Shown piece by piece: positions 17,627 through 27,477 of a stretch of 64,000 nt of DNA. Numbering within the stretch: position 1 is the stretch's first letter; each line of letters starts with the position of its first letter. The notes under the pieces are model-generated. The model did no database searches and had not been told where the DNA came from. It worked only from the letters and a program-made list of their open reading frames with translations. The stretch is taken from assembly GCF_022919135.1 (NCBI RefSeq), contig NZ_CP095049.1:4964501-5028500 (forward strand), given 5' to 3'. The stretch comes from Hymenobacter cellulosivorans. GTDB lineage: Bacteria > Bacteroidota > Bacteroidia > Cytophagales > Hymenobacteraceae. The position numbers and the translations under genes were made by a program.

Positions 17627-18355
17627 CTAGGAAGCGGCTACACTCACGCCTACGTGGTTGGCGGCGGCAATGATGACGGCGGCTACTTTCTCAGGCTGGG
17701 AAAGCATGACCACGTGACTGGCTTCCACGGTGGTCGTCGTGGCGTTGAGCTTTTTGGCCAGGGTGCGTTCCAGGTCGGGGTTAATCATGCGGTCCTGGCC
17801 GGCAATGATGTACCAGGAAGGCTTGGTTTTCCAGGCCGCCTTGGTGATTTTCTCCTGCAACGCCGAAAACGCCTGGGGCCCCTGGGTGGAAATCAGCAAC
17901 TGCTGCTCGGCCGGGGGCAAGTCCTGGGCGAAGTCCTCCACGATGCCCTTGGGCGTCATGCTCACGTAGCCCTGGGCATCGGGCCGGATTTCGTCGTTGC
18001 CGGGCGTGGCCGGGGCTGTTTGCACCAGCTCCAGAAACGACTGGCCCTCGTCGGGAGCCGCGGCGGCCACGTACACCAGGCCGGCCACCTTGGGGTCGTT
18101 GCCGGCTTCGGTGATGACCACCCCGCCCCAGGAGTGGCCCACGAGCAGCGTGGGGCCATCCTGCAAGGCCAAAGCCCGCTGGGTGGCGGCCACGTCGTCG
18201 GCCAACGAAGTCAGTGGGTTCTGGACCGCCGTGACGTGGTAGCCCTGGGCCTGGAGCAGCGGAATAACTTTGGCCCAGCTGGAGCCGTCGGCCCAGGTGC
18301 CGTGTACGAGTACGATATTCTTGACGCGCGCAGCGGACGCAGTGTTTTCGGTCAT
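17627..18355 (-). CDS. Alpha/beta hydrolase (esterase, EstC/salicylate-esterase-like)
   Basis: A 242-residue cytosolic hydrolase. The oxyanion region NIVLVHGTWADGSSW is near the N-terminus, the nucleophile Ser sits in VGHSWGG, and the catalytic His is in VEASHVVMLSQP near the C-terminus; an Asp in IIAGQDRMINP fits the acid. This arrangement is that of the small esterases related to plant methyl-salicylate esterases and hydroxynitrile lyases. No signal peptide is present. It is followed on the same strand by a terminator and preceded, 63 bases away, by another hydrolase gene in the same direction, so the two may be co-transcribed. The substrate is unknown. Confidence 0.88.
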   Translation of the reverse strand: MTENTASAARVKNIVLVHGTWADGSSWAKVIPLLQAQGYHVTAVQNPLTSLADDVAATQRALALQDGPTLLVGHSWGGVVITEAGNDPKVAGLVYVAAAAPDEGQSFLELVQTAPATPGNDEIRPDAQGYVSMTPKGIVEDFAQDLPPAEQQLLISTQGPQAFSALQEKITKAAWKTKPSWYIIAGQDRMINPDLERTLAKKLNATTTTVEASHVVMLSQPEKVAAVIIAAANHVGVSVAAS

Positions 18356-18418
18356 AAAATGTGTGGTTAGGATACCGGAAAAGGCGCTAACAAGAGGCTT
18401 GGGGCTACTCCCGTCAGC

Positions 18419-19414
18419 TTAGGCACCGAGGTATTTCTTCAATTCAGTGGCGGCTTGCCGGATGTGGGCCTGTACCTGGGGCAGCTCGGCCAGGCCGTTG
18501 AGCAGGCCAAAGTCGTGGATCATGCCGTTGTAGCGCACGGTAGTCACGGGCACGCCGGCCTCGTCGAGCTTACGGCCGTAGGCTTCGCCCTCGTCGCGGA
18601 GCACGTCGGCTTCGGCTACCTGAATCAAGGCCGGCGGCAGGCCTTGCAGCTGCTCGGTGGTGGCGTTCAGCGGGGAAGCATAGATCTGGGCGCGCTCCTC
18701 GGGGTCGGTGGTGTAGAGGTCGTACATCCACTTCATCAGCGAGGTCGTCAGGAACCGGTCCTGGCCAAACTGCTGGTAGGATTCGGTTTCGAAGTCGGCC
18801 GCCACAATGGGCCAGAACAGAATCTGCAGCTTGATGTGGGGGCCGCCTTTTTCCTTGGCCAGTAGCGTAGTTACGGCCGTCATGTTGCCGCCGACGCTGT
18901 TGCCGACCACGGCCAGGTTCTTGCCATCCACGTTGAGTTCTGCCCCGTTCTCAGCTACCCACTTCGTGGCGGCGTAGATTTCGTGGATGGCCTGGGGGTA
19001 CTTGGCGTCGGGTGTGGGCGTATAGTTCACAAATACGGCCGCGAAGCCCGAGGCCACGACCAGGTCGCGCACCAGACGCTGGTGGGTGGGGAAGTCGCCC
19101 AGCACCCAGCCGCCGCCGTGAATGAAGATGAACACGGGCAGCACCGTACCAGAAGTGCCGGTGGGGCGCACGATGTGCAGAGGCACCGTGTAGCCGTCCT
19201 GGGTAATGGTTTTCTGGCTGACCTCGATGCCCGACAAATCGACGTTGACCGAAGCCTGGGCACCAACCAATACCTGGCGGGCGGCTTCGGGCGAGAGGGT
19301 TTCCAGGGGCGGACCGCCGGCGCCGTTCAGCGCGGCCAGAAAGGTTTTTACTTCCCGCGAAATGGCCGAATCTTCGGCAACAGGCACGGGGGCGGGGAAA
19401 GTGAGGTTGCTCAT
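18419..19414 (-). CDS. Alpha/beta hydrolase of the hormone-sensitive lipase group
   Basis: A 331-residue enzyme from the ATG at 19414. The HSL-family signature HGGGW (in VFIFIHGGGWVLGDF) forms the oxyanion hole, the nucleophile is in VGNSVGG, the Asp is in VAEADVLRDEG and the His in GMIHDFGLLN. Such enzymes hydrolyse short acyl esters. The start is set at 19414 because residues before it are not protein-like. It lies directly upstream of the esterase at 17627 and divergent from the histidine kinase gene at 19609, with a 194-base shared spacer. Confidence 0.9.
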   Translation of the reverse strand: MSNLTFPAPVPVAEDSAISREVKTFLAALNGAGGPPLETLSPEAARQVLVGAQASVNVDLSGIEVSQKTITQDGYTVPLHIVRPTGTSGTVLPVFIFIHGGGWVLGDFPTHQRLVRDLVVASGFAAVFVNYTPTPDAKYPQAIHEIYAATKWVAENGAELNVDGKNLAVVGNSVGGNMTAVTTLLAKEKGGPHIKLQILFWPIVAADFETESYQQFGQDRFLTTSLMKWMYDLYTTDPEERAQIYASPLNATTEQLQGLPPALIQVAEADVLRDEGEAYGRKLDEAGVPVTTVRYNGMIHDFGLLNGLAELPQVQAHIRQAATELKKYLGA

Positions 19415-19608
19415 GGCAAAAAACAGGTAGAGAAGTGACGAGTCGAGGCCCCACGGGCGCGGGACCGGCAGCACCTTGCTGACGCCACAAACGTAGCCGC
19501 TGCCCCGGCCCGGCCCGCGGTAGAAAACCCGGATAAATCGGTACTTTATGCTGGCAGTGCGGTTTGCTCGCCTCCGGCGGGCGAAATTGCCCGTAGTTTC
19601 CTGCTTGT

Positions 19609-21906
19609 ATGCCCTACCCCGTCCGCCGCTTGCCCCGGCTGCTGCTCGTTTTCTTCCTGCTTGCCGGCTTTGCCAGTCAGGCCGAGCCGCTTTACCCCCT
19701 ACTCAGCCGTGCGGCCACCGACAGCCTGCGCGCCCGCCTGCGCCAGGGCCTGCCCGACACCAACCGGGTAAAAGCCCTGCTGACGCTCAGCCACGACCTA
19801 ATTTCGGGGCACGACGAGCTGGGCCTGCCCCTGGACAGTGCCGATGCCTACGCCCGCCGAGCCCTGCGCCTGAGTAACGCCCTGGGCTTTGCCCCTGGGC
19901 AGATTAGCAGCCAATACGCCCTGGGGCGGCTGTTGCTCAGCACGGGCCAGCCGGCCGCGGCCCGGGGATGGTTGCAACCAGGGCTGACCCGGAGCCGGCA
20001 GCTCGGGGCCCGGCACCTTGCGGCCGACGGCTGGTACTACTGGGCTACCACCTACGCCCGCAACCCCGACGAAATGCCGGAGCGCATCCGCTGCTTTGCC
20101 CGGGCCATGCAGCTGTATCAGAACCTGGGCGACCGGGCGCAGCACGCCTACGTGCTCAAAAGCATTGCCGATATGCACCTGTTGCAGGGCAACGCGGCCC
20201 AGGCCCGAACCGAGCTGCTGCAGGTAGTGGCCCTGTACCGGGCCGCGGGTTACCGCCACCTGCACTACACCTACGATTTGCTGCGGGCCGTGCACCGCAA
20301 TACCGGCAATTACAAAGAAGCCCTGCGTTACGGGCTGGCCGCCGTCGAAAGCGCCCGGGCCACCCGGGACACGGCCCTGCTGCCGTATTTCTACACCACC
20401 GTGGGCACGGTGTATACCGGCCTGAACCAGCTGGAGCAAACCCTGACCTACTACCGCCTGGCTTTGCGACAGGCCCACCAGGAGAAAAACGTTTCGCAGA
20501 TTCTCGACATAGCCGGCGGTATTATCTACGTGCTGATTGCCCAGCACCACCCCGAGCAGGCGCTGAAGTTTTACCAGCAGGAAATTCAGGCCTACCCGCC
20601 CACCAATGAGCACCAGCGCTACATTGTCGCCCTGGCCCTGGCTACGTGCTACACCGCTACCGGAGACTTTGCCCGGGCCGAGCACTACAAAGACCAGCTG
20701 GTGCGGGCCCTGCAGGTAAAGAAAATGTATGCCGACGATTACCCCCAGCAGCTGGACACCTACTACCGGCTGGGGCAGCTGAGTGTGACCAGCCGGCAGT
20801 ACGCCAAAGCCCGGGACTTTCTGCGCCGGGCCCAGGCCGCGCTGCCCTGGGCCAACAACGTAGCCATAGCCGCCAAGCTGGAGCTGCTCCTGTTTAAAGT
20901 CGACTCGGCCGAAACCAACTACCAGGCGGCTATTGGGCACTACCAACGCTATAAGGCCCTGAATGACTCCATCTTCAACGAATCCAAGAACAAGCAGCTG
21001 GCCAGCCTGGAAGTGCAGTACGACACGCACAAGAAGGAGCAGAACATTGCCCTGCTCACCAAGCAAACCCAGGTGCAGCAGGTCCGCCTCCGGCAGCAGG
21101 AGTTTCAGCGCAATGCCTTTCTGGTCGGCGGGGGGCTGCTCATCGGGCTGCTGGGGTTGGGCTACAACCGCTACCGCCTCAAGCAGCGCAGCAACCGCCT
21201 GCTGGAAGCCCAGCGCCAGGAAATCGACAAGCAGAATCAAGCATTGCAGCGCCTGCTGCGGGAAAAGGATTGGATGCTCAAGGAAATTCACCACCGCGTC
21301 AAGAACAACCTGGAGGTTATCAGCAGCCTGCTCGCTACGCAGTCGGACTACCTACACGATGCCGGGGCCCTGGCCGCCCTGCGCGAAGGCCAGAACCGGG
21401 TGCACGCTATGGCCCTGATTCACCAGAAGCTTTACCAGTCGGCCAGCCTCTCGGTGGTGAATATGGCCGCCTATATTCAGGACATCACCGAGCACCTGCT
21501 CGAATCGTTTGACCAGCAGGACACCGTGCAGATGGAACTACAGGTGGCGCCCGTGGAGCTGGACGTTACGCTGGCCACACCCCTGGGTCTGATTCTCAAC
21601 GAAGCTCTGACCAATGCCCTGAAGTACGCCTTTCCGGCAGGCCAGCCCGGCCGCATCACCGTGGCCCTGACCGAGCCCAGCCCCCAGCGCTACGAGCTCA
21701 CCATTGCCGACGACGGCGTGGGGTTCCCCGCCGGCCTCGACGTGGAAGAGCATGACACGATGGGCCTGACCATCATGCGCGGACTCAGCGCCCAGATTGA
21801 CGGCACCCTGCACATTACCCACTCGCCGGGAGTCTGCATCAGCCTGCGTTTCGCCGCCGTCCCGGTGCCGGGCACCGCAGCCGTAGTGTCGGCCGTACCG
21901 GCGTAG
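19609..21906 (+). CDS. TPR-containing sensor histidine kinase (HisKA_2 type)
   Basis: A 765-residue membrane sensor. A signal or anchor segment (RLPRLLLVFFLLAGFASQAE) precedes about 450 residues of TPR helices in the periplasm or exterior. One membrane span lies at about 505-523 (FLVGGGLLIGLLGLGYN), followed by a coiled coil and the kinase core. The phospho-accepting His is in EIHHRVKNNL (residues 561-562), the HisKA_2 type. The ATP-binding domain shows the N box NEALTNALKYAF, DDGVGF and MGLTIMRGL. Its stop is 12 bases from that of the convergent response regulator at 21919, which is a likely partner. The signal sensed is unknown. Confidence 0.92.
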   Translation: MPYPVRRLPRLLLVFFLLAGFASQAEPLYPLLSRAATDSLRARLRQGLPDTNRVKALLTLSHDLISGHDELGLPLDSADAYARRALRLSNALGFAPGQISSQYALGRLLLSTGQPAAARGWLQPGLTRSRQLGARHLAADGWYYWATTYARNPDEMPERIRCFARAMQLYQNLGDRAQHAYVLKSIADMHLLQGNAAQARTELLQVVALYRAAGYRHLHYTYDLLRAVHRNTGNYKEALRYGLAAVESARATRDTALLPYFYTTVGTVYTGLNQLEQTLTYYRLALRQAHQEKNVSQILDIAGGIIYVLIAQHHPEQALKFYQQEIQAYPPTNEHQRYIVALALATCYTATGDFARAEHYKDQLVRALQVKKMYADDYPQQLDTYYRLGQLSVTSRQYAKARDFLRRAQAALPWANNVAIAAKLELLLFKVDSAETNYQAAIGHYQRYKALNDSIFNESKNKQLASLEVQYDTHKKEQNIALLTKQTQVQQVRLRQQEFQRNAFLVGGGLLIGLLGLGYNRYRLKQRSNRLLEAQRQEIDKQNQALQRLLREKDWMLKEIHHRVKNNLEVISSLLATQSDYLHDAGALAALREGQNRVHAMALIHQKLYQSASLSVVNMAAYIQDITEHLLESFDQQDTVQMELQVAPVELDVTLATPLGLILNEALTNALKYAFPAGQPGRITVALTEPSPQRYELTIADDGVGFPAGLDVEEHDTMGLTIMRGLSAQIDGTLHITHSPGVCISLRFAAVPVPGTAAVVSAVPA

Positions 21907-21918
21907 CCAAAGTTCGCG

Positions 21919-24447
21919 CTACTCCCCGGGCCGGTTAATTTGCAGCTTTTTCATGCGCGACTCCAGCGTGGTGGGCTTGAGGTGGAGCAATTCGGCGGCT
22001 CCGCCCCGGCCCCGGATGCGGTTGTTGGCCTGGGCCAGGGCAGCCAGGATGGTTTCGCGCATGGCGTCCTGCATGGGCTTCACGGCCGCGGGAGCCGCCG
22101 CCGCAGCGCACGGCCCAGGCTCGGCTACCAGGGGCTCGGGGAGTTCTAAGGTGGTGGTGCGGGCCATGATGGCGGCGCGCTCCAGCACGTGTTCCAGCTC
22201 CCGCACGTTGCCGGGCCAGCTGTACTGCTCTAGCTGCCGCCGCATGGCGTTGGAGAGGCCCGTGAGCGGCTTGCCCAGCTGCTTGCTGATTTTCTGCAGG
22301 AAGTGCATGGTCAGCGGCAGGATGTCCTCGGGCCTTTCGCGCAGGGGCGGCACCAGCAGCGGAAACACATTGAGGCGGTAGTACAAGTCGGCGCGGAAGC
22401 GGCCGGCGGCTACTTCCTGCTGCAGGTGGCGGTTGGTGGCGGCCACAATGCGCACGTCGACCTGAATCGGGCCTTTGCCGCCCAGCCGCTCGATTTCCTT
22501 TTCCTGCAGCACCCGCAGCAGCTTGGCTTGTAGCTCCAGAGGCAGCTCCCCGATTTCGTCGAGGAAGATGGTGCTGCCGTGGGCCAGCTCAAACTTGCCG
22601 ATGCGCCGGTCGTGGGCACCCGTGAAGGCGCCTTTCTCGTGCCCGAACAACTCACTCTCAATCAGCTGGGGCGGCAACGCGGCACAGTTCACCTTCACCA
22701 TGGTGCGGCTGCGGCGCTTGGAGAGGTTGTGCAGGGCCCGGGCCACCAGCTCTTTGCCGGTGCCGGTTTCGCCGGTTACCAGCACGGTGTAGTCGGTGGG
22801 CGCTACCTGGCTGATGCTGGTAAAAACGCTCTGCAGGGCCGGGCTGCTGCCGACGATTTCCCCGAAGTTGTGACTGGTCTTGATTTCCTCACTCAGGTAG
22901 GTTTTCTCCTGCTCCAACTGCTCGCTCAGGGCCTTGATCCGCTCAAAGGCCAGCAGGTTGTCCAGGGCCAGGGCCAGCTCGGCAGCCAGGCTTTGCAGGG
23001 TCTGCAGGTCCTTGGGTGTAAAGGCGTAAGCGGCCTTGCTGGCCACCACCAACGCCGCTACGGCCTCGCCCTTGATAAAGACCGGCACGTACATCGACGA
23101 CTGCAAACTCAGCTGGTCGCCGTAGAGCCGGGTCACGGGGTTTCGGTCGCGCACCTGGGCCGCCTGCCGGCCCACGTTCAGCGTCGGCTGCAACAGCCAG
23201 GGTTCCATATCGGCCAGTATCTGCTGCCAGCCGAGCGGCGACGTGGTGCCGGGCGGGATCATTTCTGCGGCGGGCAGTAGCCTAAACTGCCCGTCCTTTT
23301 TCTGAGCTACCGCGTCGGACGGGGTGCTGCCCGCGGCCCGCCCCACCCGATAGATGCTCAGCAAGTCAATGCCGGGCAGCAACTCGTTGAGGGCAGCGGC
23401 CACGGCAGGCACAATTTCGGCCATGCTTTTGCCATTCTGAAAGGCACTGGCTACGGCCAGCTCGGCCGTTTTGAGGCGGCGCCGTTCGTCGATTTCCTCG
23501 CAGGCCAGCAGGTTATCCAGAGCCAGGGCAATCTGGGAAGTGGTCAGGCGAACGGCCTCGTACTCGGCCGCCGTGAAGCCGGCCGCATCGGTGCGGGCCA
23601 GCTGCAGGTTGGTAAAGGAGCGGCGCTTGAGCACCACCGGCAACACCAGCAACGACTGCACCCCAAACGTGTCGCGGATGGCCCGGGCGGTGAGGTACTC
23701 GGCGCAGAGGGCTTCAAAGTCGGGCCCGGTAAAGATGCCGGGCTGCTCACCCAGCTGGTCGGGGGTTTCCTGGGTCAGCTTTTCCAGCAGCTCATCGGAG
23801 GCGTTGGGGCCCAGCAAGACGGGCAAATGGATGCGTTCAAACGTGCCTAGGGCCGTTTTGCGCAGCATTACCCAGTAAAATGACTGCTCCTCGGGCAGAG
23901 CAATGCGCAGGTTGAGAAAGGAAAACGGCACGAGCTTATCAATCTGGGCGGCAATGGCCAGGCTGAGCTGGTCCCGGTCGTGCAGGGTGATAATGGCGTT
24001 GTTGACGGCCACCTGAATCTGCTGCTGCCGGCGCAGCTTGGCTTCCTCGCTGTGGGCGTGGCGGTAGCGGGCTATTTCCAGAGTAGTCAGCACGTCCTTG
24101 GCCCGGAACGGCTTGTTTAGAAACCCGAAGGGCTGGGTCACCTTGGCCGCTTCCAGGACGCTGTCGGAGAGGTTGGCCGACAGGTACACGAACGGAATGT
24201 GGGCCTCTTGCAGCTCCTGGGCCAGGTCGATGCCGGTTTCTTCGCCCCGCAGAAAAATATCGAGCAGCACGATGTCGGGCGTGTTTTGGGCAATAAGTTG
24301 CCGGGCTTCGGCCACGGTTTTGGCCAGGCTCGGGACCTGGTAGCCGGCCTGGGTAAGGATGCGGCGCAGGTTGTTGGCAATCACAAACTCATCTTCGACA
24401 ATGAGGATGCTGGCCGCGGGCGAAAGTTCTGTGCTGGGTGCTAGCAT
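21919..24447 (-). CDS. NtrC-type sigma-54 activator with receiver and two GAF domains
   Basis: An 842-residue response regulator from the ATG at 24447. A receiver domain (about 12-130) holds the acceptor Asp in [11 protein letters not shown]. Two GAF domains follow (about 145-310 and 330-500). The AAA+ core has Walker A GETGTGKE, the sigma-54 contact motif GAFTGA and Walker [12 protein letters not shown] Fis-type helix-turn-helix ends the protein ([19 protein letters not shown]). It should activate RpoN-dependent promoters after phosphorylation, perhaps by the kinase encoded convergently at 19609. Its own promoter region contains four CCTCCGA half-sites (24504-24561) that could bind it or the AraC proteins encoded on the other side. 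Confidence 0.92.
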   Translation of the reverse strand: MLAPSTELSPAASILIVEDEFVIANNLRRILTQAGYQVPSLAKTVAEARQLIAQNTPDIVLLDIFLRGEETGIDLAQELQEAHIPFVYLSANLSDSVLEAAKVTQPFGFLNKPFRAKDVLTTLEIARYRHAHSEEAKLRRQQQIQVAVNNAIITLHDRDQLSLAIAAQIDKLVPFSFLNLRIALPEEQSFYWVMLRKTALGTFERIHLPVLLGPNASDELLEKLTQETPDQLGEQPGIFTGPDFEALCAEYLTARAIRDTFGVQSLLVLPVVLKRRSFTNLQLARTDAAGFTAAEYEAVRLTTSQIALALDNLLACEEIDERRRLKTAELAVASAFQNGKSMAEIVPAVAAALNELLPGIDLLSIYRVGRAAGSTPSDAVAQKKDGQFRLLPAAEMIPPGTTSPLGWQQILADMEPWLLQPTLNVGRQAAQVRDRNPVTRLYGDQLSLQSSMYVPVFIKGEAVAALVVASKAAYAFTPKDLQTLQSLAAELALALDNLLAFERIKALSEQLEQEKTYLSEEIKTSHNFGEIVGSSPALQSVFTSISQVAPTDYTVLVTGETGTGKELVARALHNLSKRRSRTMVKVNCAALPPQLIESELFGHEKGAFTGAHDRRIGKFELAHGSTIFLDEIGELPLELQAKLLRVLQEKEIERLGGKGPIQVDVRIVAATNRHLQQEVAAGRFRADLYYRLNVFPLLVPPLRERPEDILPLTMHFLQKISKQLGKPLTGLSNAMRRQLEQYSWPGNVRELEHVLERAAIMARTTTLELPEPLVAEPGPCAAAAAPAAVKPMQDAMRETILAALAQANNRIRGRGGAAELLHLKPTTLESRMKKLQINRPGE

Positions 24448-24503
24448 AAGAAAGTGAAGTAGCTGTGGCGAGCCGCAAGGCAACCCGGCGGCAAGGTACG
24501 ACG

Positions 24504-24561
24504 CCTCCGACGCACCGCCGGTTTTGCCTCCGAAATATCGGAGGCTACGCAGTATCGGAGG
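24504..24561. promoter_or_regulatory. Cluster of four CCTCCGA/TCGGAGG half-sites
   Basis: CCTCCGA occurs at 24504-24510 and 24527-24533, and its complement TCGGAGG at 24538-24544 and 24555-24561. The inner two form an 18-base palindrome with a 4-base centre. The cluster lies 57 bases upstream of the NtrC-type gene and 158 bases upstream of the AraC pair, in the shared divergent spacer. Confidence 0.5.
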
Positions 24562-24718
24562 TTCCACGGCTGTGCTTAGCAAAGCATATTTACCTATATA
24601 CTATCTGTATATCAGCAATATAAATAACATAATATGTAGTAGCGGGCAGTTGGCACCCCGTTCGTAACGGTCGAGCTGAAACGTCTCAATTCTTTGCTCC
24701 TGCCTACTTCCGTACGTT

Positions 24719-25597
24719 ATGAAAAGCGCTATCCAACCCGAGCCCCTGGTGGTAGAAGAGTTTGAGCTGGGCGCCTGGCCCGGCCCGCGCCACCTGCGCC
24801 ACCACTTCGAGCTGATTAGCATCCGCCAGGGCAGCGGGGCCTACCTCGTCAACGACCAGCACCTGCGCTACCGCACCGGCAACCTGTTCTTGCTGGCCCC
24901 CGCTGCCCGCTATTCCTTCGCCATCGACCAGCCTACCAGCTTTGGCGTGCTGCGGTTTACGGAGGCCTACCTGACCGGGCTGACCACCTCCGGCCGGCAC
25001 ACCGGGGCCTGGCAGCTGCTGCGCGACTATACCCTGCACGCCGCGCTGGGGCTGCCGGGCTGCATTACCCTGGAGCCCGCCGAGCAGCAGCAGGTGGAAG
25101 CCCTGCTCACCATCCTGTTTACGGAGCACGACAAGCCCGGGCAGCCTTTCAACGACACCCTGGCCGAGTCGCTGCTCGGGGCCGTGCTGAGCTTCGTGGG
25201 CCGCCGCCTCCCCGACTGCCTGCCCGGGTCCTGGCCAGCGGCTACCTACGCGGGCAATCTGGTGCAACGGGTGCTGCGCTACATCCAGCGCCACATCAGC
25301 CAGCCTGACTGCCTACGGGTCGAGCGGCTGGCTTCGGAGTTTGCCTACTCGCCCAAGCACCTGAGCGCGGTGTTCAAGCAGGAAACGGGCGAGTCGCTGC
25401 GGCAGTACATCCTGCGCTACAAGCTCAAGCTGGCCGAAACCCTGCTGCTGCGCAGCACCCGCACCGTGTCGCAGATTGCCGACGAGCTGGCCTTTACCGA
25501 TGTGTGCCACCTCAACAAGCTCTTTAAAAAGCACTACGACACGACGCCCACCGACTACCGCCGGCTGCTAACCACCCAAGCCCTGGTAAGCGCATGA
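24719..25597 (+). CDS. AraC family transcriptional regulator, first of an overlapping pair
   Basis: A 292-residue regulator. The N-terminal 150 residues form a cupin-type sensor (HHFELISIRQGSGAYLVND, LFLLAPAARYSF). The C-terminal 100 residues are the AraC DNA-binding domain, with two helix-turn-helix units (RVERLASEFAYSPKHLSAVF and VSQIADELAFTDVCHLNKLF). Its stop overlaps the start of the next AraC gene by 4 bases (ATGA), so the two are translated together. The gene faces away from the NtrC-type gene and shares the spacer with the four half-sites. The effector and targets are unknown. Confidence 0.9.
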   Translation: MKSAIQPEPLVVEEFELGAWPGPRHLRHHFELISIRQGSGAYLVNDQHLRYRTGNLFLLAPAARYSFAIDQPTSFGVLRFTEAYLTGLTTSGRHTGAWQLLRDYTLHAALGLPGCITLEPAEQQQVEALLTILFTEHDKPGQPFNDTLAESLLGAVLSFVGRRLPDCLPGSWPAATYAGNLVQRVLRYIQRHISQPDCLRVERLASEFAYSPKHLSAVFKQETGESLRQYILRYKLKLAETLLLRSTRTVSQIADELAFTDVCHLNKLFKKHYDTTPTDYRRLLTTQALVSA

Positions 25598-26475
25598 AAA
25601 CGGCCATCGACTTCCGCCCCGCCCCCGCTGCCCTGCCGCCCTTCGATATTCACCCGCTGGCCTGGCTCCGGCAGCAGCCCGCCGCACCCCAGAGTCAGCG
25701 TCCCGGGTCGGCCCTCTACACCCTGATATTGGTAGACGAGCCAAGCCTGGGTGCCGGGCCCGCCATCCTGTCGGCGCAGGCGAGTGGGGAATTATATCTG
25801 AGCCGGCCCGGGCAACCCGCACTGGCTACCGTGCCGGCCCGGGCCCAGGGGCAGGTGCTGCGCTTCACCGACGAATTTGTGGGCCTGGCCGGTCACGAGC
25901 GGGAGTTGCTGCTGTTTCAGCTGTTTCACCCAGCGGCCACCGAGCCCCTGCAGGTGCCCGCCGAGCAGGCCACCGATATGGCCTTTCTGCTGACCAGCAT
26001 GCAGCGGCAGGCCGCCGGGGCCACGCTGTTGCGCGAAGACCTGCTCCGCTCCTACCTCAAAACCCTACTCTTGTATTGCAGCCGCCTGCGCCAGCAGCAA
26101 AGTCCGCCCACGCCGCTGCTCCAGGCCGGGTTGCTGGGCCGGTTTCAGCAGCTTTTGGAAGCGAATTACACCACCTGGAAATCGGTGGCGGAGTATGCCC
26201 AGCGCCTGCACGTGACGGCCAACCACCTGAGCGTGAGCATCCGGAAGGAAACCGGCCAGCCGGCCAGTGAGCATATCCGGCAGCGCATCGTGCTGGAGGC
26301 CAAGCGGCTGATAACGCTGAGCGACGTACCCCTGAAAGAAGTGGCCTACCAGCTGGGCTTTGAGGACGTGGCCCATTTCAGTAAGCTTTTCAAGCGCTGC
26401 ACCGGCCTCACGTTTTCCCAGTTCAAGCAGCAAACCCGAGCCCAGTACCACCCGCTGCAGCTGGCCGTGGCGTAG
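25594..26475 (+). CDS. AraC family transcriptional regulator, second of an overlapping pair
   Basis: A 293-residue regulator whose ATG overlaps the previous stop. The sensor half (FDIHPLAWLRQ ... LRFTDEFVGLAGHERELLLF) is of the type found with AraC proteins that bind small hydrophobic or aromatic effectors. The DNA-binding half starts near residue 185 (WKSVAEYAQRLHVTANHLSV and LKEVAYQLGFEDVAHFSKLF). Similarity to the first gene of the pair is weak outside the DNA-binding domain, so this is not a recent duplication. Two AraC proteins from one mRNA could form a heteromer or regulate in sequence. Confidence 0.9.
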   Translation: MKTAIDFRPAPAALPPFDIHPLAWLRQQPAAPQSQRPGSALYTLILVDEPSLGAGPAILSAQASGELYLSRPGQPALATVPARAQGQVLRFTDEFVGLAGHERELLLFQLFHPAATEPLQVPAEQATDMAFLLTSMQRQAAGATLLREDLLRSYLKTLLLYCSRLRQQQSPPTPLLQAGLLGRFQQLLEANYTTWKSVAEYAQRLHVTANHLSVSIRKETGQPASEHIRQRIVLEAKRLITLSDVPLKEVAYQLGFEDVAHFSKLFKRCTGLTFSQFKQQTRAQYHPLQLAVA

Positions 26476-26573
26476 GGTGTAGCTAACGGCACATTATCTT
26501 TTTCATCCTGAGCAAAGCATTCTGCGCATCAAGCGGCGTGACCTTCCTCATCTATTACATATTTCTCAAGATG

Positions 26574-26609
26574 CAAAGCCCTTTACTGCCGGCGCGGTAA
26601 AGGGCTTTG
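26574..26609 (-). terminator. Terminator at the end of the eight-gene minus-strand run
   Basis: CAAAGCCCTTTAC (26574-26586) pairs perfectly with 26597-26609. It follows the stop at 26719 on the minus strand. The same stem core (AAAGCCCTTTA) ends the gene at 46950. Confidence 0.7.
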
Positions 26610-26633
26610 TGGGTTAAGAATGAGACTACCTTC

Positions 26634-26690
26634 GCAGAGGACGGATTGCCGCCGCTTGATTCGCGGAATGTCGTGCCTCCTCGCAATGAC
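26634..26690. repeat. Dispersed intergenic repeat, copy 1
   Basis: GCAGAGGACGGATTGC at the left end and CCTCGCAATGAC at the right end flank a variable centre. Both ends recur at 46864-46901, in both cases beside a terminator with the AAAGCCCTTTA stem. Repeats of this kind (complement GTCATTGCGAGG ... GCAATCCGTC) are widespread in bacterial spacers. Confidence 0.55.
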
Positions 26691-26718
26691 AGCTGTTTTT
26701 ATAAACCCAAGGCCTTTG

Positions 26719-27432
26719 CTACAAGCCTGTTAGTACCGAAACCAAGGCTTCGGGCTGGGCGAAAAAAGGGCTGTGGCCACAGTCTAGGGCTACGACGTCA
26801 GCTACGGAGCCGTTGGCCAGCAGCATCTGCCGCTGCAGCCGGGTGCTAATGCCCACGTCGTGCTGGGTTTCGACGTAGAACTTCGGCACTTGCCCGAAGT
26901 TGGCGGCCGTCAGCATTACCCGCTGCTGAAACGGGGCCAGGGGCTCGGGCCGGTGCCGGGCCACAACTAGCTCTTGCACGGCCAGCGGGCAGTCGGCGGC
27001 GAAGATGGGCACGATGGCCGCGGGTTGGATGGTGGCCGTTTGCTGGTCGGGAGCTACTACCAGGTTGGGCGGCAGCAGGCTGTCGGCGTCGCGGAAGTCG
27101 AAGGCGCTTTGCCCGTCGGCCGGCAGGTAGGCGCAGAGGTACACCAGCCGGCTGATGCGGTGGGAAATCAGCTCCGCGACCTGCGAGATAATCATACCGG
27201 CCAGGCTGTGGCCGACGAGCACCACCGGCCCGGCTTCGGCCTCGATACGGCGGATGGTGGCCTGCACGTAGCTGCTGAGCGTGAGGCCGGCGGCGGGCGT
27301 CACGTCGTCGCCGTGGGCGGGCAGGTCAAAGGCGACGACCCGGTGCCCGGCTTGTTTCAGCAGGGGCTGCACCACGGCCCAGGCATAGCGGCCCGACCAG
27401 GCGCCGTGCACGAGAATAAAAGTCGAGGGCAT
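26719..27432 (-). CDS. Alpha/beta hydrolase (small esterase type)
   Basis: A 237-residue cytosolic enzyme. The order is FILVHGAWSGRYAW (oxyanion region), the nucleophile in VGHSLAG, and the His in DCGHSPFFAQPEAL at the C-terminus; this resembles the EstC and salicylate-esterase group again, as at 17627, but the two differ widely in the central lid. It is the last gene of the run that starts at 34207 and is followed by a terminator. The context with a flavin reductase, an amidohydrolase and an isochorismatase-type hydrolase suggests breakdown or detoxification of small carbonyl or ester compounds. Confidence 0.85.
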   Translation of the reverse strand: MPSTFILVHGAWSGRYAWAVVQPLLKQAGHRVVAFDLPAHGDDVTPAAGLTLSSYVQATIRRIEAEAGPVVLVGHSLAGMIISQVAELISHRISRLVYLCAYLPADGQSAFDFRDADSLLPPNLVVAPDQQTATIQPAAIVPIFAADCPLAVQELVVARHRPEPLAPFQQRVMLTAANFGQVPKFYVETQHDVGISTRLQRQMLLANGSVADVVALDCGHSPFFAQPEALVSVLTGL

Positions 27433-27477
27433 AGAGTAAGAATAGCGGGTGGGAAGGCAGGCAGCAGCAGCAGAAGC

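Noticed and set aside
24651..24664. Sigma-54 promoter before the AraC pair (TGGCACCCCGTTCG)
   Set aside because: The -24 GG is present but the -12 GC reads CG, and the -12 GC is the most conserved part.
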